64,000 nucleotides of DNA from Achromobacter sp. UMC46. GTDB taxonomy: Bacteria > Pseudomonadota > Gammaproteobacteria > Burkholderiales > Burkholderiaceae_B. The notes beneath the pieces are model-generated. The model was not told where the DNA came from and did not search any database. It saw only the letters and a list, made by a program, of their open reading frames with translations. Where the stretch lies: positions 1-64,000 of the forward strand of contig NZ_LZZS01000003.1 in NCBI RefSeq assembly GCF_014170335.1. The letters are read 5' to 3'. Positions 11,199 to 20,522 of this stretch are shown one piece after another. Position numbers and translations under genes: made by a program. Each line of letters opens with the position of its first letter. Within the stretch, counting starts at the first letter, position 1.

Positions 11199-12611
11199 CT
11201 ACAGCAACTTCCCCGGATTCATGATCCCACCCGGATCCATCACCCGCTTGATCTCCCGCATCAACCTCAACTCCACGGCATCTTTGCTATGCAGGAAATG
11301 CTCCCGCTTCAACTGCCCGATCCCGTGTTCCGCTGAAATGCTCCCGCCATAGCGGTTCACTTCGTCCAGCACCGCATCCGTGATCGCCGCACCGTTTATT
11401 GCCACCCAATCCCGGTCAGCGCCTGCCGGGCGCGACAGGTTGTAGTGCAGATTGCCGTCGCCGAAGTGGCCGAAGATGAAGGGGCGGATATCGGGGTACA
11501 GCGCGCGCACGCGCGCCTCTGCCGACACCATGAAGTCTGGAATGCGTTCGATCGGCAACGACACGTCGTGCTTCAGGTGCGGGCCGTCCGCGCGTTGCGC
11601 TTCCGAGATTTCCTCGCGCAGCTTCCATAGCGTCTGCAGCTGCGACAGCGATGCCGACACCGCCGCGTCCAGGCACAGGCCGCGTTCCAACGCCGTGCCG
11701 ATCACGCTTTCCAGCAGCGTCGTCAGGCCTGCCTCGTCCGCCGTGTCCGCCAACTCCACCAGCACATACGCCGGGTAGCGCTGATCGAACGGTTCCTGCA
11801 CACCTTCGGCGTGCGTCAGCACCAGATCCAGGCAATCGCCCGAGAAGTACTCGAACGCCTGCAGGCGCGCGCCGCACTGCTCGAACAGGATCTCGAACAA
11901 CTGCAGCGCCTGCGCCGGCGACTCGACGGCGGTCAGCACCACCGAACGCACATCCGTGCGCGGGAACAGGCGCAGCGCCACTGCCGTGATCACGCCCAGC
12001 GTGCCTTCGGAGCCGATCAGCAACTGCTTCAGGTCGTAGCCCGTGTTGTCTTTGCGCAGCGTGCGCAAGCCGTTGAAGATTTCCCCGGTGGGCAGCACCG
12101 CTTCCAGGCCCAGCACCAGTTCGCGCGCCATGCCATAGCGCACCACATTCACGCCACCGGCATTGGTGGCGACGTTGCCGCCGATCTGGCTGGAGTCTTC
12201 CGCCGCCAGGCTCAACGGCAGCAGGCGTCCCGCGTCCTGCGCCGCGCGGCGCAGGTTGCCCAGAATGGCGCCGGCTTCGGCCACCATCGTGTTCGCGACG
12301 GTATCGATGGAACGCACGGCGTTCATGCGGTCCAGGCTAAGCACCACGTTCTTCGGGCTGCCGTCCGGCGTGGCGCCGCCGCACAGGCCGGTGTTGCCGC
12401 CGCGCGGCACCACCGGCACGCCTTCCTGCTGGCACAAGGCCAGGCAGGCAGCAACGTCGGCCGTATTGCGCGGGCGAACCACGGCCTGGGCATGGCCGTT
12501 GTACAGGCCGCGCCAGTCGGACAGCCAGGGCGCGATGTCCGCGTCGGCGGTGTAGACGGTATCGGGGCCCAGGGCCTGGGTAAGGCGTTGCGTGAAGTCG
12601 GAGGCGCTCAT
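11199..12611 (-). CDS. FAD-linked oxidase, GlcD/D-2-hydroxyacid dehydrogenase type
   Basis: The 470-aa product has an N-terminal FAD_binding_4 (PCMH) domain (residues about 35-215) with VVPRGGNTGLCGGATP and SSQIGGNVATNAGG motifs. A C-terminal FAD-oxidase_C domain carries the HFGDGNLHYN metal/substrate signature and SAEHGIGQLKREH. Enzymes of this type oxidise D-lactate, glycolate or D-2-hydroxyglutarate; the exact substrate is uncertain. Its start overlaps the stop of the FCD regulator by 4 bp (ATGA), so the two are co-transcribed and the regulator probably senses the same hydroxyacid. Confidence 0.9.
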   Translation of the reverse strand: MSASDFTQRLTQALGPDTVYTADADIAPWLSDWRGLYNGHAQAVVRPRNTADVAACLALCQQEGVPVVPRGGNTGLCGGATPDGSPKNVVLSLDRMNAVRSIDTVANTMVAEAGAILGNLRRAAQDAGRLLPLSLAAEDSSQIGGNVATNAGGVNVVRYGMARELVLGLEAVLPTGEIFNGLRTLRKDNTGYDLKQLLIGSEGTLGVITAVALRLFPRTDVRSVVLTAVESPAQALQLFEILFEQCGARLQAFEYFSGDCLDLVLTHAEGVQEPFDQRYPAYVLVELADTADEAGLTTLLESVIGTALERGLCLDAAVSASLSQLQTLWKLREEISEAQRADGPHLKHDVSLPIERIPDFMVSAEARVRALYPDIRPFIFGHFGDGNLHYNLSRPAGADRDWVAINGAAITDAVLDEVNRYGGSISAEHGIGQLKREHFLHSKDAVELRLMREIKRVMDPGGIMNPGKLL

Positions 12612-13327
12612 GGTGTCTGCGTTGCCGCGGAAAAGAGGGGATCGAGTTGCAGGCGGCGCGCCGCCTGCTGCAAATGGAAGACCGCCGCTTGGCGGGCCTG
12701 TTCGGGATTGCCCGCGCGGATGGCCTCGAACACGGCGACGTGTTCCTGGTGCACCGCCGCGGTCAACCCGTCCTGCAAACGGCTGTTGGACCGCGCGGTG
12801 CGGACCGCCAACCGCAATTGCAGATTCAGGTACTGCAACAGGTCTTGATAGGTGCTGTTGTGGGTAGCCGCGGCAATCGCGACGTGGAACGCCACGTCGT
12901 GTTCGACGCCTTCGTCGGGATGTTCAAGATGGGCTTCCAGGTCGGCCAACGCCTGGACCATGGCGGTCAGGTCGGCGGCGTTGCGGCGCACGGCCGCCAA
13001 CGCCGCCGCGCCCCCTTCCAGGTCCATCCGCAATTCATAGACGCCGGCCAGTTGCACGCGGTCCACGCCGATGCCGCTGGACACCTGGAAGCCCTGGGTC
13101 CCGGTGCGCGACACCACGGTGCTGCCGGAGCCCTGGCGGCTTTGGATCATGCCCTGGGCGCGCAGGCGTTCCGTCGCCTCACGGATCACGGCAGCGCTGA
13201 CCCCGTACTGCTCGGCCAGGATGCGGCCGGGCGGCAGCTTGGCGCCGACGGGGTGCACGCCATCGGCGATGTCCGTGGCGATCTGGCGGGCGACCTGTTC
13301 GGTCAGGGTCAGGGTCTTGGTCAGCAT
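12608..13327 (-). CDS. GntR-family (FCD) transcriptional regulator
   Basis: The 239-aa product has an N-terminal GntR winged helix (LTEQVARQIATDIADGVHPVGAKLPPGRILAEQYGVSAAVIREATERLRAQGMIQSRQGSGSTV) and an all-helical FCD ligand domain from about residue 95, with the metal-binding histidine positions of the family (VAFHVAIAAATHNS). It is translationally coupled to the downstream hydroxyacid oxidase. A palindrome upstream of its start (13354-13366) is the likely autoregulatory operator. The same region also precedes nothing on the plus strand, so control is of this operon. Confidence 0.9.
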   Translation of the reverse strand: MLTKTLTLTEQVARQIATDIADGVHPVGAKLPPGRILAEQYGVSAAVIREATERLRAQGMIQSRQGSGSTVVSRTGTQGFQVSSGIGVDRVQLAGVYELRMDLEGGAAALAAVRRNAADLTAMVQALADLEAHLEHPDEGVEHDVAFHVAIAAATHNSTYQDLLQYLNLQLRLAVRTARSNSRLQDGLTAAVHQEHVAVFEAIRAGNPEQARQAAVFHLQQAARRLQLDPLFSAATQTP

Positions 13328-13336
13328 GGGCGGATT

Positions 13337-13366
13337 ATAAGCTTATTTTTCAGGTTATCTGATAAC
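13337..13366. promoter_or_regulatory. Candidate FCD-regulator operator
   Basis: A perfect 13-bp palindrome, GTTATCTGATAAC (13354-13366), and a second palindrome, ATAAGCTTAT (13337-13346), lie within 40 bp of the regulator start, in an AT-rich patch of otherwise GC-rich DNA. Confidence 0.5.
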
Positions 13367-13409
13367 TCTTGACCGAGTTCCGCCTCCAACTATCAGCCCC
13401 TGCCCGTGT

Positions 13410-14606
13410 TCAGGCCGTGGCGGGTTCCCCGTTGGCGCCGGCCAGCGCGGCATCTTCGACGTCGTCGTCCCCCACGATCTCGCAGCAGCGGCCGCCGCGC
13501 GCCTTGGCGCGGTACAGCGCGGCGTCCGCCGAATCCAGCGCGGCCTGCGGGCTGCGATTGGCGCCCGAAATGATCGAAATGCCGATCGAAAGCCCTACGC
13601 TGACTCGCGTGCCGTCCGCCAGCGAGATAGGCTGGGAGGCGTCGCGCAGCAGGTGTTCGCCCAGCCGCAACGCCGCCGTGGCGTCGATGCCTGTCACCAG
13701 CACAATGAACTCGTCGCCCCCGATCCGGGCGGCCACGTCGTCCACCCGCAGCATCCCGCGCATGCGCTGGGCGACGGTGGTCAGCACCTGGTCGCCGGCG
13801 GCATGGCCGTAGGTGTCGTTGATCCGCTTGAAATCGTCCATGTCCATGTACAGCAGCGCGGCGTGACTGTCATGCCCGCGCGCGCTGGCGCAGACGCGCT
13901 CAAGCGCCACCTGCAGCCCGGCACGGTTGGCCAGCCCCGTCAGCGCGTCTTCGCTGGCGCGGCGTTCGCTGTCGCGCTCGGCCAGCATGGTCGACACCAG
14001 GATGCGGTTCAGCCGGTGCGACGCGATGCTCATGCTGACGAGATAGAACGGGATCTGGATGAAGACGATGGCCGTGACGTATTCGCCGGTGAACAACGCG
14101 CCCAGGCACATGGGCCCCAGGCTCAGGAAGATCATCGCGCCGACCAGCCGGGGCGCGCCGTAGTTGCGAAAGCAGATGCCGCCCGCCATCGCGCCGCAAG
14201 ACACGCCCGCCAGGGTAGCGGCCAGCCAGTCCCCGTTCAGGAAGGTGATGAACACGCCGTAGCCCACGCTGAAGGCCCACAGCAGCGCCAGCAGAATGTA
14301 GACGTCGGTATGGGTGTTGCCGCCCTTGGGCGCCGCGCGCAAGGCGGCGCGCAGGATCGAGACCCGGACGACGGCCAGCACCAGCTCCAGCACCAGCCAG
14401 GAGATGTACAGGGGCTCGGGGCGGCGCCAGGTGACGACGCCGGAAATCATCAGGGTATTGATGACGCCGCCGGCGAAGATGGGCAGCGTACCGAACAGGC
14501 TGGCGATCAGCGCCGCGCGGATATCCGCGGGCGTGTCTTGGCCGGCGTGCGTCAACCAGCGCGTCAGGCGCCACTTGGGCAAGCTGAACTTCAGTCCTGT
14601 ATCCAC
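13410..14606 (-). CDS. Membrane-anchored diguanylate cyclase
   Basis: The product is 398 aa. Residues about 30-205 contain several hydrophobic segments (MASE-like sensor region, for example LIASLFGTLPIFAGGVINTLMI). The C-terminal GGDEF domain has an intact active site RIGGDEF and an RVDD inhibitory I-site five residues upstream, so it should make c-di-GMP and be product-inhibited. No EAL domain is present. The gene ends 83 bp from the start of the FCD regulator gene on the same strand. Its signal is unknown. Confidence 0.92.
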   Translation of the reverse strand: MDTGLKFSLPKWRLTRWLTHAGQDTPADIRAALIASLFGTLPIFAGGVINTLMISGVVTWRRPEPLYISWLVLELVLAVVRVSILRAALRAAPKGGNTHTDVYILLALLWAFSVGYGVFITFLNGDWLAATLAGVSCGAMAGGICFRNYGAPRLVGAMIFLSLGPMCLGALFTGEYVTAIVFIQIPFYLVSMSIASHRLNRILVSTMLAERDSERRASEDALTGLANRAGLQVALERVCASARGHDSHAALLYMDMDDFKRINDTYGHAAGDQVLTTVAQRMRGMLRVDDVAARIGGDEFIVLVTGIDATAALRLGEHLLRDASQPISLADGTRVSVGLSIGISIISGANRSPQAALDSADAALYRAKARGGRCCEIVGDDDVEDAALAGANGEPATA

Positions 14607-14747
14607 ACCGTCACGTCCATCGCCGTTACCTGAATTGTGTAGGCTGGCTGGCGTTATAGCAGGTATTTCAAGCCTTTAATATTGTCCCGAAGGGCAATAA
14701 GGCCATGGTGTGAGACGAAATCCGCCGCTTGGGACCCGGGGCCCGCT

Positions 14748-15503
14748 TCAGTGTCCGCGATGGCCGCAAACCGCGCATTCGGGGTCGCGCTGGACGTTGA
14801 CGCTGCGCCATTGCATGGTGCGCACGTCCAGCCACAACAAGCGGCCGGACAGGCTTTCGCCCACGCCGGACAGCAGCTTCAGCGCTTCGGCTGCCTGCAT
14901 GCTGCCGATGATGCCGACCACTGGGGCGAACACGCCCATCGTGGCGCAGTTGGCTTCCTCGACGTCGTCCGCTTCCGGAAACAGGCAGTGGTAACAGGGC
15001 GCGTTGTCGTCGCGCAGGTCGTACACGCTGACCTGCCCGTCGAAGCGGATCGCCGCGCCGGACACCAGCGGCTTGCGGTGCTGCACGCAGGCGCGGTTGA
15101 TGGCGTGGCGGGTGGTGAAATTATCGGTGCAGTCCAGCACCAGATCGGCAGCGGCAACGGCGTCGGACAACGACTGGTCTTTCAGGCGTTCGACGCGCGC
15201 ATGAACGTGCGCCTGGGGATTGAACGCCGCCAGCATGTCGCGCCCGGATTCGGCCTTGGGGCGGCCGACGCTGGCGGTGGTGTGGAGGATCTGGCGTTGC
15301 AGGTTGCTGAGCTCGACCACATCGTCGTCAGCTAGCGTGATGTCGCCCACGCCGGCGGTGGCCAGGTAGAGCGCGGCGGGTGAACCCAGTCCACCCGCCC
15401 CAACGATGAGCACACGCGCCGCCAGAAGTTTTTCCTGCCCTTCGATGCCTAGCTCGTCGAGCAGGATGTGGCGGGCGTAGCGCAGCAATTGCTCGTCGTT
15501 CAT
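14748..15503 (-). CDS. moeB: MoeB/ThiF-family adenylyltransferase
   Basis: The 251-aa product belongs to the E1-like superfamily. The nucleotide-binding loop VLIVGAGGLGSPAALYLATAGVG, the LSNLQRQILH segment and DCTDNFTTRHAIN are all present. Two zinc CXXC pairs are intact (CYHC and CAVC). It adenylates the C-terminal glycine of a ubiquitin-like sulphur carrier (MoaD or ThiS). Length and lack of a rhodanese domain favour MoeB, but HesA/ThiF cannot be excluded without the partner. Its ATG overlaps the upstream protease stop by 4 bp. Confidence 0.88.
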   Translation of the reverse strand: MNDEQLLRYARHILLDELGIEGQEKLLAARVLIVGAGGLGSPAALYLATAGVGDITLADDDVVELSNLQRQILHTTASVGRPKAESGRDMLAAFNPQAHVHARVERLKDQSLSDAVAAADLVLDCTDNFTTRHAINRACVQHRKPLVSGAAIRFDGQVSVYDLRDDNAPCYHCLFPEADDVEEANCATMGVFAPVVGIIGSMQAAEALKLLSGVGESLSGRLLWLDVRTMQWRSVNVQRDPECAVCGHRGH

Positions 15504-16945
15504 TTGTCCTTGCTGGGCTCGACTCCGGTCGGCGTGATCTTCATGCGCGTGGGCGTGCCGCCGCCGGCCTTGGCGTCCGCCTTGGCTTGCGCGCGAGCCG
15601 AGCCCTTCTGCACCGGCTTGCCGGCCAGCACGTTCAGCGCTTGCTGCAGCTGGAAGTCGTCCTTGCCGCCGAATTCGAACACCTTGGTCGGCACGTCGAC
15701 GTTGTCCTGATCCGAATTGGACTTCACTTCGTTGGCCGTACCCGGGTTGGACAGGTGGCGTTGCAGGTCGGCTTCGCGCGGCAGGCGGAACAGGTCGCCG
15801 TCGGCCGTGTCGGCAACGACGTAATCCGGTTCGATGCCCGTGGCCTGGATCGAACGGCCGTTCGGCGTGAAGTAGCGCGACGTGGTCAGCTTGACCGCGG
15901 TGGTTTCGGACAGCGGCAGGATGACCTGCACCGAGCCCTTGCCGAAGGTGCGGTTGCCCAGCACCTTGGCGCGCTTGTGGTCTTGCAGCGCGCCGGCCAC
16001 GATCTCGGAAGCCGAGGCCGAACCCACGTTCACCAGCACCACCATCGGCACGGTCTTGGTCCAGGCCGGCAGGCCGGCCAGGTAGTTGCTTTCACCGCGG
16101 GCGTATTCCGACGGCGTGGCCAGGTACTTGTGGCGGGCGTCGGGCGTGCGGCCATCGGTGGACACCACCAGGGCGTCGGTCGGCAGGAAGGCGCCGGACA
16201 CGCCGATGGCGCTGGTCAGCAAGCCGCCCGGATCGTTGCGCAGGTCCAGGACCAGGCCCTTGAGCGGTTCTTTGGCGCCCAGCTCCTTCAGTTCCTTGGC
16301 AAGGTCCGAACCGGTCTTTTCCTGGAACTGCGCGACGCGGATGTAGCCCACGCCGTTGTCCAGCATCTTGCTGCGCACGCTGCGCACCTTGATGATGTCG
16401 CGGACGATCTTCAGCACGATGGGCTGGGGACGGTCGGCGCGCATGATGGTCAGCGTGATCGGCGACTTGGGTGCGCCGCGCATGAGCTTGACCGCATCGT
16501 TCAGGGTCATGCCCTTGGTGGGTGTGTCGTCGATCTTGATGATCAGGTCGCCGGCCATGACGCCTGCGCGCGCGGCGGGCGTGCCTTCGATCGGCGAGAT
16601 CACCTTCACGAAGCCGTCTTCCGCGCCGACCTCGATGCCCAGACCGCCGAATTCGCCTTGCGTGGCCGTCTGCATTTCGCGGAAGGCGTCGGCATCCAGA
16701 TAGGCGGAATGCGGATCCAGGTTGGAGACCATGCCGGAGATGGCATTGTCGATCAGGGTCTTGTCGTCGACCGCTTCGACATAGTTGTTCTTGATGGCGG
16801 CGAAAACGCTGGTCAGTTGCCTGAGTTCGTCCAGGGGCAATGGACTGCCGCGCTGGGCGACGGCTGTCACTCCAACACTAAGCAATACGCCAGCCACCGC
16901 ACCGATGGCTATCAGACCGAAACCGCGAAACTTGCGAGTGCCCAT
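15500..16945 (-). CDS. ctpA: S41-family C-terminal processing peptidase
   Basis: The product is 481 aa. An N-terminal signal/anchor (FGLIAIGAVAGVLLSVGVTAVA) is followed by a PDZ domain (residues about 95-170, GLGIEVGAEDGFVKVISPIEG) and the S41 core. The catalytic serine lies in GSASASEIVAGALQ and the lysine in RTFGKGSVQ. It is a periplasmic tail-specific protease. The start is ATG 16945 with GGGAA seven bases upstream; a GTG six bases earlier is possible. Its position directly after envC is a common arrangement, and CtpA-type proteases help control cell-wall hydrolases. Confidence 0.93.
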   Translation of the reverse strand: MGTRKFRGFGLIAIGAVAGVLLSVGVTAVAQRGSPLPLDELRQLTSVFAAIKNNYVEAVDDKTLIDNAISGMVSNLDPHSAYLDADAFREMQTATQGEFGGLGIEVGAEDGFVKVISPIEGTPAARAGVMAGDLIIKIDDTPTKGMTLNDAVKLMRGAPKSPITLTIMRADRPQPIVLKIVRDIIKVRSVRSKMLDNGVGYIRVAQFQEKTGSDLAKELKELGAKEPLKGLVLDLRNDPGGLLTSAIGVSGAFLPTDALVVSTDGRTPDARHKYLATPSEYARGESNYLAGLPAWTKTVPMVVLVNVGSASASEIVAGALQDHKRAKVLGNRTFGKGSVQVILPLSETTAVKLTTSRYFTPNGRSIQATGIEPDYVVADTADGDLFRLPREADLQRHLSNPGTANEVKSNSDQDNVDVPTKVFEFGGKDDFQLQQALNVLAGKPVQKGSARAQAKADAKAGGGTPTRMKITPTGVEPSKDK

Positions 16946-17029
16946 GCACACTTCCCGAATTTTGTTTTCGCCGATGGGGTTTGGTAATTCACCAACGGTT
17001 ATTTACCAACGACAATTTTGCCAATGCCC

Positions 17030-18628
17030 CTACTGGGCCAGCCACTGGGCCGGATCCACAGGAGCGCCACGATGGCGAATTTCAAAGTATAGGCCGGATT
17101 CCACTTGGCCGCCGGTTGCCCCTACCGTAGCAATAGTATCGCCACCTGTCACCGAATCTCCCACCCGTTTGAGCAGACTTTGGTTGTAAGCATAGACCGT
17201 CAGGTACTGCTGGCCATGATCCACAATGATGAGGTTGCCAAAACCGCGCAGCCATTCGGCGTAGACGACGGTACCGGGAGCCACTACTTTGACGGGGGTG
17301 CCTTCCGGCGCGCGCAGCACCACGCCACGCCAGACGCCGCCGTCCGGGCGGTCGACCCCGAAACGGCCCTGCACCTGCCCGCGCACCGGCATGGCCAGGC
17401 CATGCTTCAAACCGCTGCCGCCGCCAAGCGGCACGGCACGGGCGGCCTGCTGGGCCGATGCACTACGGGTTGGAGTGGTTTCGGCCTCGACGGGTTCCGC
17501 CTTTTTGGGGGGCTCCGCCGGTTTTTCCGCCGCGGGCGGCGGCGTGCCTGCCGGATCCGTCAGGCGGGTGTGCCGCTGTTCAGCCGGACGTAATCCGGCG
17601 GCGTCCGGGTCGGCCACGGCGACCGGGCCGCGGTTCTGGCGCGACGCCGCTTCCACTTGTTCGCGGGCCTGGGCCGCATCGCGGGCATCGCGGCTGTCGC
17701 GGTCGCGCCGGGCGGCGTCATCGGCCGCTAGCTTGCGGTCCGCCTCGGCCTTCTTGCGGGCGTCGTCCGCGCGGCGCTGCGCTTCGGCACGCTTTTTGGC
17801 GTCTTCGGCCGCGCGGCGGGCTTCTTCTACCCGGCGGGCCTCTTCGGCCTTCCTGCGCGCCTCTTCGGCCTTGCGGGCCTCTTCGATCTGCTTGGTGATC
17901 GCCGCGTCCAGGTCGGTGATCAGGCGGGACAGGCGCTGGTCGTCGCGGCCCAGCTTGTTGGCTTCGGCACGCTGGGCGGCGATCTGCCCTTCCAGCTGCG
18001 CCAGCAGCGTGGCGCGCTCTTTCTGCTGGCCAACCAGGGCAGTCTTCTGCTCGGAGGTTTCGGCCACCACTTTTTCAATTTCGCCGCGGCGCGCGTCGGC
18101 GCGCGTCTGCAAGGCGGCCAGGCGTTCGATATCGGCCCGCAGCGCCTGCACGGCGTTGGCGCGGGCCTGGGACACGTAGTCCAGATAGCCCAGATTGCGG
18201 CCCAGCACCTGGGGATCGTCGCCGGACAGCAGGGCCGTCCAGGGCGACACGCCGCTGGTGTATTGGGTGCGCAACTGCTCGGCGAGCTCGGTGCGGCGCT
18301 TGGCCAGCACGGCTTCTTGGGCGCCGATCTGCTTTTCCAGGCCGGTCAGGTCGGCCTGCGCCTGGCGGTTGGCGTCGGCCAGCTCCCGCAAGCGCAGGTT
18401 GATCTTGGAAATCGAGGATTCCGACTGTTTGAGCGCGTCGGCCGCTTCCTTGCGGGCGGCCTCGCGGCCGTCGATGTCCTTTTGCAAGTTCTCGATGCGG
18501 TCGCGCAAGGCGGCCTGCTGGCGTTCGGCGTCGGACTGGCGTCCGGCAAGGTCGTTGGGCGCCGCCTGAGCCGACAGCCCCCCACCGGCCAACATGACCG
18601 CCAACAACCACCCTGCCGTGCGACGCAT
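17030..18628 (-). CDS. envC: EnvC-type murein hydrolase activator
   Basis: The product is 532 aa: a signal peptide (MRRTAGWLLAVMLAGGGLSAQA), a long coiled coil (about 30-290, ending in a charged EARRKAEEARR region), a Pro/Glu linker, and a C-terminal LytM domain. The LytM zinc ligands are lost: the usual HxGxD stretch is WRGVVLRAPEG and the second histidine is replaced in VYAYNQS. This is the EnvC hallmark, meaning it activates amidases at the septum instead of cutting peptidoglycan. A GTG 18 bases upstream is an alternative start. It lies between gpmA and ctpA on the same strand. Confidence 0.92.
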   Translation of the reverse strand: MRRTAGWLLAVMLAGGGLSAQAAPNDLAGRQSDAERQQAALRDRIENLQKDIDGREAARKEAADALKQSESSISKINLRLRELADANRQAQADLTGLEKQIGAQEAVLAKRRTELAEQLRTQYTSGVSPWTALLSGDDPQVLGRNLGYLDYVSQARANAVQALRADIERLAALQTRADARRGEIEKVVAETSEQKTALVGQQKERATLLAQLEGQIAAQRAEANKLGRDDQRLSRLITDLDAAITKQIEEARKAEEARRKAEEARRVEEARRAAEDAKKRAEAQRRADDARKKAEADRKLAADDAARRDRDSRDARDAAQAREQVEAASRQNRGPVAVADPDAAGLRPAEQRHTRLTDPAGTPPPAAEKPAEPPKKAEPVEAETTPTRSASAQQAARAVPLGGGSGLKHGLAMPVRGQVQGRFGVDRPDGGVWRGVVLRAPEGTPVKVVAPGTVVYAEWLRGFGNLIIVDHGQQYLTVYAYNQSLLKRVGDSVTGGDTIATVGATGGQVESGLYFEIRHRGAPVDPAQWLAQ

Positions 18629-18817
18629 AGAAGGACCTGCTCTCACCGGAGGGAGCCTCGCACAGGCTGGAAATCGGGTGCCAGGCTAGGCGTGGCCGAC
18701 GCCGCGTGGCCTGCACCACGCAAGGTGGTCACAACGACGCTTGGCGCCCGAGTTCCAGCCTGCCCGAAGGGTGATTGCGCAATCATGCGAGGTTCCATCT
18801 GGTGTGAACAGGTCCTT

Positions 18818-19570
18818 TTAGTCCTTCTTAGCCTTGCCTTGGGCTGCGACGGCAGCCATGGCCGCCTCGATCTCGGCGGCATCGCCCAGATAATAGTGGC
18901 GGATGGGGCGCAGGTCATCATCCAATTCGTAGACCAGCGGCTGGCCGGTCGGAATATTCACGTTGACGATGTCGTCGTCCGACACATTGTCCAGGTGCTT
19001 GATCAGCGCGCGCAAGCTGTTGCCGTGGGCGGCGACCAGCACCTTGCGGCCGGCGAGGATGGCCGGGGCGATGGATTCGTTCCAGAACGGCAGCACCCGG
19101 GCCACGGTGTCTTTCAGACACTCGGTGGCCGGCAGCTGGTCGGCCGGGATCTTGGCGTAGCGGCTGTCGAAACGCGGATGGCGCTCGTCGTCCAGCGACA
19201 GCGGTTCCGGGGCGATGGCGTAGGCACGGCGCCAGACCAGGACCTGCTCGTCGCCGTACTTGGCGGCGGTTTCGGCTTTGTTCAAGCCCTGCAGCGCACC
19301 GTAGTGGCGTTCGTTCAGGCGCCAGTTCACGCCCACCGGGGTGTACATGGCGTCCATGGCGTCCAGCGCGATCCACAGGGTGCGGATGGCACGCTTGAGC
19401 AGCGACGAATAGGCCAGATCGAAGGTGTAACCCTCTTTCTTCAGCAATTCTCCGGCCTTGCGGGCCTGTTCACGGCCGGTTTCGGTCAGGTCGACGTCAG
19501 TCCAGCCGGTGAAGCGGTTTTCCAGATTCCACTGGCTTTCGCCGTGGCGCATCAGAACAAGTTTATGCAT
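18818..19570 (-). CDS. gpmA: 2,3-bisphosphoglycerate-dependent phosphoglycerate mutase
   Basis: The 250-aa product is the standard length for dPGM. The phosphohistidine motif is [18 protein letters not shown] near the N-terminus, and the second histidine lies in [15 protein letters not shown]. It interconverts 3- and 2-phosphoglycerate in glycolysis and gluconeogenesis. It leads the minus-strand run gpmA-envC-ctpA-moeB and is divergent from the rhodanese-grxC-secB-gpsA cluster. A 14-bp palindrome, TGATTGCGCAATCA (18772-18785), lies between its stop and envC. Confidence 0.97.
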   Translation of the reverse strand: MHKLVLMRHGESQWNLENRFTGWTDVDLTETGREQARKAGELLKKEGYTFDLAYSSLLKRAIRTLWIALDAMDAMYTPVGVNWRLNERHYGALQGLNKAETAAKYGDEQVLVWRRAYAIAPEPLSLDDERHPRFDSRYAKIPADQLPATECLKDTVARVLPFWNESIAPAILAGRKVLVAAHGNSLRALIKHLDNVSDDDIVNVNIPTGQPLVYELDDDLRPIRHYYLGDAAEIEAAMAAVAAQGKAKKD

Positions 19571-19754
19571 GGTTTGGCACGCTTTCCGCGCGGGTTAAAG
19601 TTAGGGGATGGTTAAAGAATGCGCTCATTTTATAATTGAGTGATTTTGCCCTTGATTTTGCCCCGGCGCACCCGTCCATTTCCATGGCGCGGCGCCTGAG
19701 GCGACGCCAAGGGTTCGCCCCTACCTGGCTTGTCGCCGTACTTCAGGATGCCCC

Positions 19755-20177
19755 GTGGATCTTCTGCAATTCTTGCTCGATAAAAACAACGTCTTCATCG
19801 TCGCCGTCGCCGTCATCGCCGGCGTGATGCTAGCCATTCCCGCGCTCCGCAAGGGGCGCAGCGGCTCGGCCGTCAGCACCGGCGAGGCCATCCAGATGGT
19901 CAACCAGCGCAACGCCGTCTGGGTCGACGTGCGTACCGCCGAGCAGTTCCAGGCCGGCCACATCGCCCAGGCCCGCAACGTGCCGGCCGCCGACATCGAA
20001 CAAAAGGCCGCGTCGCTGCCCAAGAACAAGCCTTTGGTCGTGGTTTGCGACAATGGCCGTGACTCCGCCCGCGCCGCCACCAAGCTGCGCGCGCAGGGTT
20101 TCACCGACGTGGTGCCGCTGGATGGCGGCATGCGCGCCTGGTCGGCCGCCAGCCTGCCGGTGACCCAGAAGGGTTGA
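19755..20177 (+). CDS. Rhodanese-like domain protein, membrane-anchored
   Basis: The product is 140 aa. The first 30 residues form one hydrophobic segment (NNVFIVAVAVIAGVMLAIPAL), probably anchoring the domain at the inner membrane. Residues about 40-135 are a single rhodanese domain with active-site loop VVVCDNGRDSA, so the sulphur-carrying cysteine is present. It starts with GTG at 19755, with AGGAT upstream. The gene is a regular neighbour of grxC and secB in beta- and gammaproteobacteria. Its physiological sulphur acceptor is not known. Confidence 0.88.
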   Translation: MDLLQFLLDKNNVFIVAVAVIAGVMLAIPALRKGRSGSAVSTGEAIQMVNQRNAVWVDVRTAEQFQAGHIAQARNVPAADIEQKAASLPKNKPLVVVCDNGRDSARAATKLRAQGFTDVVPLDGGMRAWSAASLPVTQKG

Positions 20178-20225
20178 GCCGGGGCGCCCGTCCCCTTCTT
20201 TCAACTCCGAATCGCAGGAGCGCCT

Positions 20226-20483
20226 ATGAATAAAGTTGTCATGTACAGCAAGGACTATTGTCCTTATTGCGCCCGCGCCAAGGCGCTGCTCGAGCAGCGC
20301 GGCGTGGCCGACCTGGAGATCATCCAGATCGACCGGGACCCGTCCCAGCGCGATGTCATGATCGAACGCACCGGCCGGCGCACCGTGCCGCAGATCTTCA
20401 TCGGCGATACCCATGTCGGCGGTTGCGACGACTTGATGGCCCTGGACCGCTCGGGTGGCCTTGCCCCCTTGCTGAACGGCTAA
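20226..20483 (+). CDS. grxC: Glutaredoxin 3
   Basis: The 85-aa product has the dithiol active site CPYC near residue 12 (YSKDYCPYCARAKALL), the cis-proline TVPQIFI segment and GGCDDLMAL for glutathione binding. It reduces protein disulfides and mixed disulfides using glutathione in the cytosol. CAGGAG lies nine bases upstream of the ATG. It is the second gene of the rhodanese-grxC-secB-gpsA run. Confidence 0.97.
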   Translation: MNKVVMYSKDYCPYCARAKALLEQRGVADLEIIQIDRDPSQRDVMIERTGRRTVPQIFIGDTHVGGCDDLMALDRSGGLAPLLNG

Positions 20484-20522
20484 TCGCCCTTACCTTTGCC
20501 CCTCCCACCAACGGAAACACTC

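Noticed and set aside
14650..14710. ATTGTCC/GGGCAAT dyad near 14680 as a moeB terminator
   Set aside because: The stem has a mismatch and no U-tract on the minus strand.
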